Positions 38,270 through 47,368 are shown, counted from the first letter of the stretch. The stretch: DNA of 64,000 nt from an uncultured Porphyromonadaceae bacterium (GCA_900538555.1 UPYI01000010.1:55526-119525); one strand, 5' to 3'. Numbers and translations: made by a program. The notes: a model not told the origin generated them from the sequence alone.

Positions 38270-40105
38270 ATGAAATTAAAGAACTTATTGACAGTTTCCC
38301 TTCTGTTCGCAGGGGCATCGGCTATGGCGCAGACTACCCTGTCGGTGATCGAGCAGGTCAATGTGAACGGAAGTCAGCAGGCGTTTAAAGACAATTCGAA
38401 AACGGTAGCTTATACGACTGCAAACAACAGCATCTGGTATTTGGGCTGTTACGATTTATCGAAAGTAAAAAGCATCGATGTGGTAGCCGGTATGGTATCG
38501 GGCACGGATAATGATAACGTTGTCGTACCGCAATTGAATCTGGCGTTTGTCGATTATGATGCACAGACTGTGGTCGATGCCGCATTCTTATCGACGAACA
38601 GCGGAACGATCCGTAGTGCGCAAAAAATGATCGCCCGCATAGAGGCGGTTACCGAACCCGCCGAATCGGCAGCGGAAGGGCACCGTTATCCCGGAGCCAA
38701 GTTTACGGTCGATGCCAATGGTGTGACGGCAGATACGGAGGCGTACAACGGTACGGTGACTTTGAATGCCGCAAACAGCAAGGCTTTGCAGAAAACGGAT
38801 GGCGTAGTGGAACTCTTCGTATGGGGTACGGCACAGAAACGCCGGATCGCTATCGACGAGGTGACAATCCATTTTGTAGACGAAGTGGGTGGGGAAGGAG
38901 AACTCTCCGATACCTCGAATGCCGTGCAGGATACTTATTGGCGATTGAACAACAAGAACAATCAGGCGAACAACGCTACGGCAGAGGTGCGATCCGATTG
39001 GACCGAAGCCGACGGCGCGGTCACGTATAAAAACGATTTTATTGCGGCGTTCGAATTTGCCGTGATTCCCGAAGCGTTGAATGCGACGGTGAAGAGTGCC
39101 GTGCTTCGTATCGTGAGCAACTGTGCCAAAGGTTCGAACGAGATGAATGTGTACGCTTATCCTTATGAATGGGCGGATAACAACGTTTACGAGAATCAGA
39201 CGGAAAATATCGCTGCCGCAAGAGCTACCGATCCGATAGCCACATTTACGGCGAAAGCGGTGAACAACAGCCGTTCGCTTACCGATACAGGCTACGACTT
39301 TACCGATATATCGGTCTGGACGAACTATATAGACGTGACCAATTATGTACGTTCGCTCTCCGACACACGTCTTAGCGTGTTGGTTGCCGCACAGCGGAGC
39401 GCGACGAACGTAAAGAAATTCTATACCGTGAATGCGGCGGATGTATTGGCTGGCAACGCACAGGTAACCGTACCGGCTGCCGATCTGGTGCCGCAACTGA
39501 CAGTGGTCTATGAGGTGGCAGGAAAAGAACTTGTATATGTCTCTACCGACCGATACCGTACATTCGTTTCGCAACAAGCCGTGACGATTCCTTACGGTGT
39601 CAAGGCATTCGTGGTGCCGGCGTACGACAATACGGAGAACGGATATTGCGCTTATATTGCCGGGTTGGAAGACGGGGTGATTCCTGCCAATACCGGTGTG
39701 ATTCTGCAAAGCGTCGTTCCGGCAACCTATTCGTTCAACTATACGGAAACGGATATCACGGTTCCTGAGAATTTATTGGTAGCCGGTACGGGTGCATCGG
39801 TAGCTTCGGGATTTGTTTTCGGGGTGACCGACGGCGTTCCGGGCTTTACCGCAATTGCCGCAGAAACCGTCGTGCCGGCAAGTGAGGCGTATCTCGACTT
39901 TACGGTCGATGGAGTAGCCCAAATGGGGGTTGCCGATATTGCCGACCGTAAGCCGACCGCGATCGAAGGAATAGCAACCGACAAACCGACGGTTAAAGGT
40001 ATCTATACTTTGCAAGGCATCCGTTTGCAGAGCATCGACCGTCCCGGCATATATGTGATCGACGGCAAGAAAGTTGTTGTTACCGAACCTTCGCTCTATC
40101 GTTGA
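38270..40105 (+). CDS. Secreted carbohydrate-binding protein (CBM96/DNRLRE-like)
   Basis: Exported, no catalytic domain seen. Signal peptide about 1-20 (ending SAMA). Residues about 22-205 form a CBM6-like beta domain. About 215-415 (DTYWRLNNKNNQANNATAEV...AAFEFAVIPEALNATVKSAVLRIVSN) resembles the DNRLRE/CBM96 domain that others have tied to alginate binding. About 420-570 is a further beta domain, and the end (KGIYTLQGIRLQSIDRPGIYVIDGKKVVV) is a sorting-like tail. It follows the lyase gene by 49 nt and is the last gene of the susC operon before the terminator at 40132. Confidence 0.68.
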   Translation: MKLKNLLTVSLLFAGASAMAQTTLSVIEQVNVNGSQQAFKDNSKTVAYTTANNSIWYLGCYDLSKVKSIDVVAGMVSGTDNDNVVVPQLNLAFVDYDAQTVVDAAFLSTNSGTIRSAQKMIARIEAVTEPAESAAEGHRYPGAKFTVDANGVTADTEAYNGTVTLNAANSKALQKTDGVVELFVWGTAQKRRIAIDEVTIHFVDEVGGEGELSDTSNAVQDTYWRLNNKNNQANNATAEVRSDWTEADGAVTYKNDFIAAFEFAVIPEALNATVKSAVLRIVSNCAKGSNEMNVYAYPYEWADNNVYENQTENIAAARATDPIATFTAKAVNNSRSLTDTGYDFTDISVWTNYIDVTNYVRSLSDTRLSVLVAAQRSATNVKKFYTVNAADVLAGNAQVTVPAADLVPQLTVVYEVAGKELVYVSTDRYRTFVSQQAVTIPYGVKAFVVPAYDNTENGYCAYIAGLEDGVIPANTGVILQSVVPATYSFNYTETDITVPENLLVAGTGASVASGFVFGVTDGVPGFTAIAAETVVPASEAYLDFTVDGVAQMGVADIADRKPTAIEGIATDKPTVKGIYTLQGIRLQSIDRPGIYVIDGKKVVVTEPSLYR

Positions 40106-40131
40106 ATTGTAGAATAAATAATGTGTATTTC

Positions 40132-40174
40132 AAGGGGGTGTATCGAAATGAAATTTTCGATGCAACCCCTTTTC
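40132..40174 (+). terminator. Terminator at the end of the susC operon
   Basis: AAGGGGG-TGTATCGAAA pairs with TTTTCGATGCA-ACCCCTT, followed by TTTC. Member of the repeated hairpin family. Confidence 0.75.
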
Positions 40175-40300
40175 GGTGTATCGGAATGGCTAAGATGCGA
40201 GGCGTAGAGGATGAGGACGACAGGTGTTTACCGACGTAAACGACTTGGCCCGAATTCCGATGGCATCGCAGCAGGTCTGACATTTTGGTACATTGCTTTT
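40173..40300. repeat. Dispersed post-terminator repeat, copy 2
   Basis: Full-length partner of 2196-2320, same orientation, again directly after the T-tract of a terminator. No other feature is visible in 40301-40407 apart from A/T-rich DNA ahead of the regulator gene. Confidence 0.75.
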
Positions 40301-40407
40301 TTGTTCAGGTATGCAGTGTGTTAATATCTCCAAAAATATCTGTTTTTTCTAAAACCTTTTTTATTTTCGTAACAAATTATCTGATTCGAATTAAATTGTA
40401 GAATACC

Positions 40408-43224
40408 TTGAAGCACCTGTTTATCATCATATTATTCTTACTCGCACCGTTCCGTTACATGGCAGCTGTCATCGACGAACGGTACAATTTCGAGAGTCTC
40501 ATTCTGGACGACGGTCTTTCCAACCTGCTGGTCAATGTCTTTTACGAGGACGACAACGGCATCATGTGGTTCGGCACCGAGAACAGTGTGGATAGCTACG
40601 ACGGCGACAAATTCATCCATTATAAATTTGAAAACGGGGTCTTCGATCTTTTGCGGGTTACGGCACTGGTACAATACGACGGTGAATATTATGTGTCGAA
40701 TAAGCAGGGATTGTGGCGGATCAACCGCCTGTCGCGTGTGATCGAACGCTTCCTGCCCGAACGGATTAATTTCCCGGTCAATAGCATGTATGTCGATTCG
40801 ATCAACCATACGCTCTATCTGGCAACCGACAAGGGGCTTTATCTCATGCGCGAGAACAAAGTGAAGCAATTGCTCAAAGAGGCGAATGCGATATCCGTTT
40901 CGAATGTCATGCTCGATATTGATGCCGATGCCGACGGGCTGTTGTGGCTGGTTACCGGTACGGGGCTATCTTCGTTCAATCCCATAACGCAGACCTATCA
41001 CGATTATCCCGCCCCGCCGGCATACGGAATGGATGCCGTGTCGATGTCGGCGCTTGCCGTGCTGGGCGACAAAGTGTATATCGCCACGCGGAAACAAGGC
41101 ATTGTTACTTACGATATGGCGACCGGAATTTATGCCGACGGACCCGATGTCGGATGCCGGGTGGTAACGTCGATCAGCACCGACAAGGAGGAGCGGATCT
41201 ATGTCTCGACCGATGGAAACGGCGTACATTTTATCGATCACCTCACCGGGCGTGTCGTCTCTTCCATTCTGCACGATCCGCTCGACCCGCACAGCATCCG
41301 TTCCAACGCCACCTATTCGGTCTATGTCGATAAAGCCGACCGGATGGTGTGGATCGGCAGCTATCAGGACGGAGTGAATTATACGCCGTACAAGAACGAC
41401 TTTTTGCAGGTCTATCGTTTCGGCGACCGGTTTACGACGCAGGGAATGCAGGTGAGGTCGTTCTATTTCCGTGGGCACGAAAAGCTCATCGGCACCCGCA
41501 ACGGGCTTTATTATATCGACGAAAAGCGGGGCGATATTCTTACCTATGGAGCCGACGAGATGACCGGTGTAATGGTGTTCGACATCTGCTACTATTGCGG
41601 CGAATATTATATCGGGACGTATGCCGGAGGTATATCCGTACTCAATCCTCATACCCGCAAGATGCGTCGTCTCGCCATTTCCGGAGTGCCCGAATCCATG
41701 ATCCGGAGCAGCGATATATTCTGTTTCCGTGAATCTCCCGACGGGGTTCTGTGGATCGGTACATCCGAAGGTGTCGTTTGCTACGACGGCACGACACGGC
41801 AAGGCACATATTATACCGATGCCAATTCCGCTTTGCCGAAAGGCAATGTCATGGACATTTTGTTCGATTCTACCGGAAAATGCTGGATTGCGACCGACAA
41901 CGGGTTGTGCATATACGATCCCTCCCGGCGACGGATGATGACCGACGTCTTTCCCGACAATTTCGGCAGCAAAGAGCGTGTGCGGGTAATCTACGAAGCA
42001 TTCGACGGCAAGATCTATTTTCTTCCCGACATCGGCAGTCTTTTCCGGTCGAATGCCGATATGAGCGATTTCGAGCGTCTGCCGTTCCATCCCCTGCTGA
42101 AAGGCAAAGGTTTCTTCTCGATTGCCCAGACACCCGATTCCCTGTTGTGGCTCAGCAGCGACGACGGGTTGTTGAGTTACGATTTGCGCGACATGAGTTC
42201 CAAACTCTACGCCAAAGAATCGGGATTGCCCAGCACAGTCTTTACCTATGCCACGGCAGAAGTCGTCGATAGCGTATTATGGATGGGGAACACGCAGGGA
42301 CTGGTCTATTTCGATTTCAAGCAAAAGGGAACCGACCGGGCGCAGAGTGTCAAAAAGAATATCATCAACCGGGTATATGTCAATGGTAAGGAGGTGCAGT
42401 CCAATGCTTTCGTCCGTAAGCCCGACACCGCCCCGATGCTGAAAGTCGATCAGAAAAAAGGGAATGTCACTTTCTCCTTCGTGCAGCTATCCTATGCCGA
42501 CCAGAAGTCGATGACTTACGAATATATGCTCGAAGGCTATGACAGCCAGTGGAATTACCAGCGCGGTACGCGCGAAATATCCTATTATCGCTTGCCGAGC
42601 GGCGACTATACTTTCCGCATCCGTACCCCCGGCGTTCCCGCATCCGAAGCCTCGTTGCGGTTGAAAGTCGTTCCTTCGTACAGCATTCCGGTGATCGTAC
42701 TCGCCGTGTTGCTGGCGGCATTGTCCCTGTTCGTCGCTATCTACATTTATGGCATGCGTTCTCGCATCGACCGTTTGCTGCGTTCCGTGCGCGAGTACCG
42801 TCGGGTACAGTATGAAAAGGAACTGCGCGACCGGCAGGATTCCGAAAACAAATACAAGTCGGTGAACATATCGCCCGAAGAGTGCAAGGCGCTACACAAA
42901 AAATTGATAGCCCATCTGCGTAAAAGCCGTTGCTATACCGATCCCGAACTGAAACTGACCGACCTCGCCCGCGATCTGAATGTAAACACCTACATGCTTT
43001 CGTATCTGTTCAGCCAGTATCTGCAATGTTCCTACTACGATTTCGTGAACACCTATCGGGTCGAAGAATTCAAACATGCGGTCGAAACCGGAACTTATCG
43101 CAAATACACTCTGTCGGCTTTGGCGGAACGTTGCGGATTTTCCTCGCGTGCCTCCTTCTTCCGCTCGTTCAAGAAAGTGACGGGCGAGACCCCCAACGAA
43201 TATATCAAGCGGCAGGAAAAGTAG
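40408..43224 (+). CDS. Membrane regulator: two-component-type propeller sensor fused to an AraC DNA-binding domain, no kinase
   Basis: Probably the glycan sensor of this locus. N-terminal signal or anchor about 1-20, then Reg_prop beta-propeller repeats to about 690 (DNGIMWFGTENSVDSYDG, DGLLWLVTGTGLSSFN, DGVLWIGTSEGVVCYDG), a Y_Y_Y domain at about 670-755, one membrane helix at about 757-782, a short coiled coil and an AraC helix-turn-helix at about 840-938 (LTDLARDLNVNTYMLSYLFSQ, LAERCGFSSRASFFRSFKKVTGETP). Classical hybrid sensors of this group have a histidine kinase and receiver between the helix and the AraC domain; both are absent. The start is TTG: an in-frame TAG lies just upstream and the next ATG would remove the signal segment. 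Confidence 0.85.
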   Translation: MKHLFIIILFLLAPFRYMAAVIDERYNFESLILDDGLSNLLVNVFYEDDNGIMWFGTENSVDSYDGDKFIHYKFENGVFDLLRVTALVQYDGEYYVSNKQGLWRINRLSRVIERFLPERINFPVNSMYVDSINHTLYLATDKGLYLMRENKVKQLLKEANAISVSNVMLDIDADADGLLWLVTGTGLSSFNPITQTYHDYPAPPAYGMDAVSMSALAVLGDKVYIATRKQGIVTYDMATGIYADGPDVGCRVVTSISTDKEERIYVSTDGNGVHFIDHLTGRVVSSILHDPLDPHSIRSNATYSVYVDKADRMVWIGSYQDGVNYTPYKNDFLQVYRFGDRFTTQGMQVRSFYFRGHEKLIGTRNGLYYIDEKRGDILTYGADEMTGVMVFDICYYCGEYYIGTYAGGISVLNPHTRKMRRLAISGVPESMIRSSDIFCFRESPDGVLWIGTSEGVVCYDGTTRQGTYYTDANSALPKGNVMDILFDSTGKCWIATDNGLCIYDPSRRRMMTDVFPDNFGSKERVRVIYEAFDGKIYFLPDIGSLFRSNADMSDFERLPFHPLLKGKGFFSIAQTPDSLLWLSSDDGLLSYDLRDMSSKLYAKESGLPSTVFTYATAEVVDSVLWMGNTQGLVYFDFKQKGTDRAQSVKKNIINRVYVNGKEVQSNAFVRKPDTAPMLKVDQKKGNVTFSFVQLSYADQKSMTYEYMLEGYDSQWNYQRGTREISYYRLPSGDYTFRIRTPGVPASEASLRLKVVPSYSIPVIVLAVLLAALSLFVAIYIYGMRSRIDRLLRSVREYRRVQYEKELRDRQDSENKYKSVNISPEECKALHKKLIAHLRKSRCYTDPELKLTDLARDLNVNTYMLSYLFSQYLQCSYYDFVNTYRVEEFKHAVETGTYRKYTLSALAERCGFSSRASFFRSFKKVTGETPNEYIKRQEK

Positions 43225-43259
43225 CCGAATCGAAGTCTATATAAATTTTATAAGCCTTT

Positions 43260-43304
43260 CGGCAGTCTCATATATTTTTTGAGACTGCCGGATTTTTTAT
43301 TTTA
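43260..43304 (+). terminator. Terminator after the regulator
   Basis: CGGCAGTCTCA pairs with TGAGACTGCCG, followed by GATTTTTTATTTT. Confidence 0.85.
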
Positions 43305-43379
43305 AATAGTTGATAATAAATGTATTTATTAATTGTTGGTATAGATTTTTTAAGTGATATGTATTGCGCCTTTTAAAAC

Positions 43380-43410
43380 TTTGCCGGTAGAGGCGATCCC
43401 TCTACATTTG
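43380..43410 (+). promoter_or_regulatory. ECF sigma gene promoter with overlapping palindrome
   Basis: TTTG (43380-43383), 19-nt spacer, TACATTTG (43403-43410). Inside the spacer and running into the -7 box is a perfect inverted repeat GTAGAGG-CGATC-CCTCTAC (43387-43405), a likely operator. Predicted start of transcription near 43417, 25 nt before the ATG. Confidence 0.7.
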
Positions 43411-43441
43411 CCATTGTGAGAAACACCTAAAATCTTTTATC

Positions 43442-43957
43442 ATGGACGCAATTGAAACCTTGAAATCGAAAATGATTGCCGAAGTCTACGTTCGGAAAAG
43501 AGAGCAGCTATGTCATTATATCAATCAGATTTTGCAGGATCGCGATGCTGCGGAAGATCTGGTACAGGACACATTCGAACGCTTGCTCGGCTACAACGCG
43601 ATGATTTTGCCCGATACGATCGAAAGCCTGATGATTACGATTGCCCGCAACTTGGCGACCGACTACATGCGCCATAAGACGATCAAAAACCAAGCACATA
43701 CTACTATATATGATTACACGCCCGAGGGAAGCGACGAAAGCGAGTCGGCGATTATCAGCCGCGATATAGCCCGTCTCGAAAAAGAGCACCTCGCTACGTT
43801 GCCGCCCCAGCGTGTGCGGATATACAGTATGGTGCGCTATCAGGGCATGAACAACGATGAAATCGCTGCCGAACTGAACATCAGCAAACGCACGGTCGAA
43901 AACCATCTGTTGATCGTGCGGAAAGAGATGCGCGAGTATATACGGATGTGTATCTGA
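43442..43957 (+). CDS. ECF-type RNA polymerase sigma factor
   Basis: Alternative sigma factor of 171 aa. Sigma-70 region 2 at about 20-85 (DRDAAEDLVQDTFERLLG, IARNLATDYMRHK) and region 4 at about 118-168 (LPPQRVRIYSMVRYQGMNNDEIAAELNISKRTVENHL). No FecR-type anti-sigma gene is adjacent, and the local SusC lacks the STN domain that such pairs need, so control must differ from the usual Bacteroides arrangement. Lies between the propeller/AraC regulator and the GH88 gene, 238 nt before the latter, and may be co-transcribed with it. Confidence 0.9.
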   Translation: MDAIETLKSKMIAEVYVRKREQLCHYINQILQDRDAAEDLVQDTFERLLGYNAMILPDTIESLMITIARNLATDYMRHKTIKNQAHTTIYDYTPEGSDESESAIISRDIARLEKEHLATLPPQRVRIYSMVRYQGMNNDEIAAELNISKRTVENHLLIVRKEMREYIRMCI

Positions 43958-44195
43958 TAAACAGCATCCGGCTTTCCGGGTCGCCGTGCCGTTCTGTGGT
44001 ATAAAAAAGCAGCGGCGGGCGATAGCGGAGCCGGTGGCGGGACATTCTGTTTTCCGCCCGTCGAAAATAAGTCGTATCCCCATTGAGTATTTACACCCGT
44101 TCGATCGTATTCTATACAAAAAGCCGGACCCGCGGGCGACGGTTCGTCTCCCTGTCCGGTCGAAAAAGAGTCTGATTGGAATATAAGAAATAGAC

Positions 44196-45431
44196 ATGAG
44201 AAAAAGTATTTTCGCGTGGTTGCTCTTGTCGGTCGGGGTTTCCTGCACCACATCCACCACCATATCGGAAAGCAATTGTCCGGTCGATGTAAATGAAGCG
44301 TTGTCGTATTGCACCCGGCAGACGAACCGGACGTTGGACGAGTTGCGGGGTAATTCGTCGATCGATTACACGATGATGCCGCGCAACATTGCCGCCGATG
44401 CCCGGCATTGGCATTGCCGCAAGGCGACCAAAGAGGAGTGGTGCGCCGGCTTCTGGCCCGGGGTATTGTGGTACGAATACGAAGCCACCGGCGATGAGGC
44501 GATTCGTCGCGAGGCTGAGAAATTCACCGCTTCACTTCAATTTCTCTCCGAGACACCGGCATTCGACCACGACTTGGGATTCCTCGTATTTTGCAGTTAC
44601 GGAAACGGTTATCGTCTTACGCACAATCCCGAATACAAACAAGTGATTCTCAATACCGCCGACACGTTGGCGACCTTGTTCAACCCCAAAGTAGGAACGA
44701 TCCTCTCGTGGCCTCGGGAGTGCGAACCCAACAACTGGCCGCATAACACGATCATGGACAACATGATCAATCTCGAAATGCTTTTCTGGGCAGCGAAGAA
44801 CGGCGGCGACAAATCGCTTTACGACATTGCCGTTTCGCATGCCGACAAAACGATGCAGTGTCATTTCCGTCCCGATTATACCTCGTATCACGTGGCGGTC
44901 TACGACACGGTGTCGGGCGATCTGATCAAAGGATGTACCCATCAGGGCTATCGCGACGATTCGATGTGGGCACGCGGACAATCTTGGGCGATATACGGCT
45001 TCACGGTCGTTTATCGCGAGACGCGCGATCCCAAGTATCTCGAATTTGCCCAGCAGGTGACCGATGTATATTTGCAGGCACTACCCGACGATTACGTTCC
45101 CTATTGGGATTTCTCCGCGCCTAACATTCCGAATGCACCGCGCGATGCCTCTGCCGCGTGTGTCACCGCTTCGGCGTTGCTCGAACTCTCCACCTATCTG
45201 TCCGGAGAAAAAAGTGCACGCTATCGGCGGATTGCCGAATGCACCCTCGCGAGTCTCGGCTCGGAAGAATATCGGAGCGGTTCCGAGAAACCCTCGTTCC
45301 TGTTGCATTCGACCGGACACTGGCCTGCCGGATCGGAGATCGATGCCTCGATCATTTATGCCGATTACTATTATATAGAAGCATTGTTGCGGTTGAAAAA
45401 ACTGACGGAAGGAAAAGATTTGTTCGATTGA
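44196..45431 (+). CDS. Unsaturated glucuronyl hydrolase, glycoside hydrolase family 88
   Basis: Removes the 4,5-unsaturated uronate left at the non-reducing end of lyase products, through vinyl-ether hydration. Predicted lipoprotein (Cys17 after LLLSVGVS). The (alpha/alpha)6 barrel carries the two expected aspartates in FDHDLGF near 121-125 and TIMDNMINLEM near 186-190, and the RDDSMWARGQSW stretch near 252-263. 411 aa is typical. It links the two lyases to the KduD-like dehydrogenase. The sigma factor gene is directly upstream; 43958-44195 shows no clear promoter. Confidence 0.92.
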   Translation: MRKSIFAWLLLSVGVSCTTSTTISESNCPVDVNEALSYCTRQTNRTLDELRGNSSIDYTMMPRNIAADARHWHCRKATKEEWCAGFWPGVLWYEYEATGDEAIRREAEKFTASLQFLSETPAFDHDLGFLVFCSYGNGYRLTHNPEYKQVILNTADTLATLFNPKVGTILSWPRECEPNNWPHNTIMDNMINLEMLFWAAKNGGDKSLYDIAVSHADKTMQCHFRPDYTSYHVAVYDTVSGDLIKGCTHQGYRDDSMWARGQSWAIYGFTVVYRETRDPKYLEFAQQVTDVYLQALPDDYVPYWDFSAPNIPNAPRDASAACVTASALLELSTYLSGEKSARYRRIAECTLASLGSEEYRSGSEKPSFLLHSTGHWPAGSEIDASIIYADYYYIEALLRLKKLTEGKDLFD

Positions 45432-45477
45432 TCAATTGAAGATTGATTTTGGGTAAATGTTGATTAAGGAGCAACTC

Positions 45478-45527
45478 GGTTTTTTATGCGGCATGGTTTT
45501 TACCGCCGCATAAAAAACTTTTTTTGT
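45478..45527 (+). terminator. Terminator after the GH88 gene
   Basis: GTTTTTTATGCGGC pairs with GCCGCATAAAAAAC, followed by TTTTTTTG. The stem is also flanked by A/T runs that would serve the opposite strand. Confidence 0.85.
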
Positions 45528-45765
45528 TCCGTATTGGAGGATGCCGAAAGACAAATCCGAGACCTCTTTCAAACACGCCGCAACCAACGGCAGGGAGGCA
45601 AAGCGTGGCGGATGAGGGCGGCAAAAGTTGCAGGCATAACCGATTCTGCCCGTAATTCCGAAAGATCTGACCTGTCGCATGCAATGACGCTTATTCCGAT
45701 TGTTCGGGTGCAGTAGATCTTATGCAAAATGATGCTGCCGGCAAGGACATGGTGCCGCGCTCCAT
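45528..45765. other. Intergenic stretch with no recognised content
   Basis: Short frames exist on both strands but none has a family-like sequence or a promoter. Possibly the remnant of a lost gene; I see nothing further in it. Confidence 0.4.
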
Positions 45766-46002
45766 CTATTTCTTTTTCGGTTTCCTTTTGCCCGAATTAG
45801 TTTTGGCTTCCTCCTCCCGTTTCCATTTCTTGTAGATCGGTACGAAGATGATGACACCCGACGTGACGATAGTGAATACCACCATGAAATCCACGCCTCT
45901 GCCTCTTACCAGCACGACGCAAAGAAACAGCCACAGCAAAGCGAGGCACGAAAGTCTGAAAATTTTATATCCGTCCATATCTTTTTTAAGCCCTGTCGGC
46001 AT
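45766..46002 (-). CDS. Small two-helix membrane protein of unknown function
   Basis: 78 aa beginning MPTGLKKDMDGYKIF. Two hydrophobic helices (about 13-32 and 40-57) and a lysine-rich cytoplasmic tail (KRKPKKK). I do not recognise it. The start is chosen because a good promoter, TTTG-N20-TATATTTG, ends at 46022, about 20 nt upstream; the frame is open further upstream, but through the repeat. A second Met, eight residues in, is possible. Confidence 0.55.
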   Translation of the reverse strand: MPTGLKKDMDGYKIFRLSCLALLWLFLCVVLVRGRGVDFMVVFTIVTSGVIIFVPIYKKWKREEEAKTNSGKRKPKKK

Positions 46003-46018
46003 GATGCTCGGTCGCTTT

Positions 46019-46240
46019 ATGCAAATATAGTGAAAGGCGAGAGCAGAGGCAAATGGAAAAAGAGATTTTTGCAATTTGACTATGCCGAGCCACCTCCTAT
46101 ATTCTGTAAATATAGTGAAAGGCGAGAGCAGAGGCAAATGGAAAAAGAGATTTTTACAATTTGACTATGTCGAGCTGCCTCTTATATTATCAAAATATAG
46201 TGAAAGGCGAGAGCAGGGGCAAAAGGAAAACGAATCTCCT
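46019..46240 (-). repeat. Dispersed promoter-bearing repeat, three units
   Basis: Units begin at 46022, 46107 and 46192, an exact 85-bp period. Each has on the minus strand a -33 TTTG and, 20 nt later, a -7 box: TATATTTG (perfect), TATATTTA and TATATTTT. The hairpin next to -33 is AAAAA-GAGA-TTTTT here, different in sequence from the copies near dxs but again paired. The CTATG(C/T)CGAGC block is shared. The block lies between the Fic gene and the small membrane gene. Confidence 0.85.
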
Positions 46241-46243
46241 TGC

Positions 46244-47368
46244 TCAGTCAGGCATTGATTCCGTATCCTCTTTCAGCAAGTAGTTGGTACTTCTTCCCCC
46301 ATTGTCGGCTGCCATCAGGACACCTTTCTCAATGAGATCCGATATATCTCTGAGAGCCGTTGCTTGGGACGATTTTGTGATCTTAGACCATTTCGAGGAA
46401 GTGAGTTTACCTTCGAACCCGTCCCAAAGCAGATTCACCATCTTTATCTGGCGTTCATTCATTGGTATGCCCCTCCTGCGTTGCCAGAATAACGTTTTTT
46501 GCACCGTACGTTCGACCATATTTTCAGAACGCCGTATCGCCGATTTCATGGTTTGGAGAAACCATTTGAGCCAAAGAGTGATGTCGGGCGATCCGGTTGT
46601 GGTCTTTTCCAAAACCTCGTAATACGATTTCTTTTCACGGAGAATCTCGGCAGACATACTGTAAAAACGAAGAGGAAGACCGTCCGCTTTCGACAGCAGC
46701 ATATCGGTTATCGTTCTTGTCAGCCTGCCGTTGCCGTCATCAAAAGGATGAATGGCTACGAACCATAAATGAGCCACGGCGGCTTTCAGTATAGGATCTA
46801 TACCGGTTTCATCGTTCACCCAATTTATAAACTGTTCCATCAGGACAGGCACGGCATCGGAGGGTGGAGCCTCGTAGTGCACTTTTTCTTTTCCCATCGC
46901 GCCCGAAACAATTTGCATCGGTTCCGGTCCGAATCGGTATGCCCCTACCGTAATTGGATAGATACCGCTTCGCCCGGTCGGAAAAATTGCGGCATGCCAG
47001 TTGAACAGCCGTTCCTTATTCAAGGGAACATGGTTGTTTCTTATGGCATCCAACATGACTTGTACGACACCTTCCGTATAGTGGTCGGGGTCCGGCAGCC
47101 CTACCGTTTCTATCCCGAGATGTCTGGCAATCGAAGAACGAACCCGGTCTGAGTTCAATATGACACCCTCTATCTCACTCGACCGCAATACATCCTCTGT
47201 CATGACATCCAGCGAGGTCCTGCTTTGAACGTCAAATCCCAGCCCGCTCATCATACCGGCTATTTTCCCTTCGAGGTTGCGCACCTCGGAGAGCAAAGTA
47301 ATCAGTTCGGAATCATTCCATGTAAAACAGGGCCATTGTTGGTGTTGCCATATATATATGTATCTCAT
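46244..47368 (-). CDS. Fic/DUF4172-type protein adenylyltransferase with C-terminal winged helix
   Basis: Fic-domain enzyme that would transfer AMP (or another nucleotide) to a protein hydroxyl. N-terminal DUF4172-like region MRYIYIWQHQQWPCFTW. The inhibitory helix motif SSEIEG (Ser63, Glu67) matches the [S/T]xxxE(G/N) signature of class II self-inhibited Fic proteins. The active site is HPFDDGNGR at His207-Arg215. A C-terminal winged-helix (about 300-365) suggests DNA binding or autoregulation. 374 aa. No antitoxin gene is next to it, in agreement with the built-in inhibitor. Confidence 0.9.
   Translation of the reverse strand: MRYIYIWQHQQWPCFTWNDSELITLLSEVRNLEGKIAGMMSGLGFDVQSRTSLDVMTEDVLRSSEIEGVILNSDRVRSSIARHLGIETVGLPDPDHYTEGVVQVMLDAIRNNHVPLNKERLFNWHAAIFPTGRSGIYPITVGAYRFGPEPMQIVSGAMGKEKVHYEAPPSDAVPVLMEQFINWVNDETGIDPILKAAVAHLWFVAIHPFDDGNGRLTRTITDMLLSKADGLPLRFYSMSAEILREKKSYYEVLEKTTTGSPDITLWLKWFLQTMKSAIRRSENMVERTVQKTLFWQRRRGIPMNERQIKMVNLLWDGFEGKLTSSKWSKITKSSQATALRDISDLIEKGVLMAADNGGRSTNYLLKEDTESMPD

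Noticed and set aside
45486..45716. Short frames on both strands downstream of GH88
   Set aside because: They start in a terminator hairpin and show no protein-like character.
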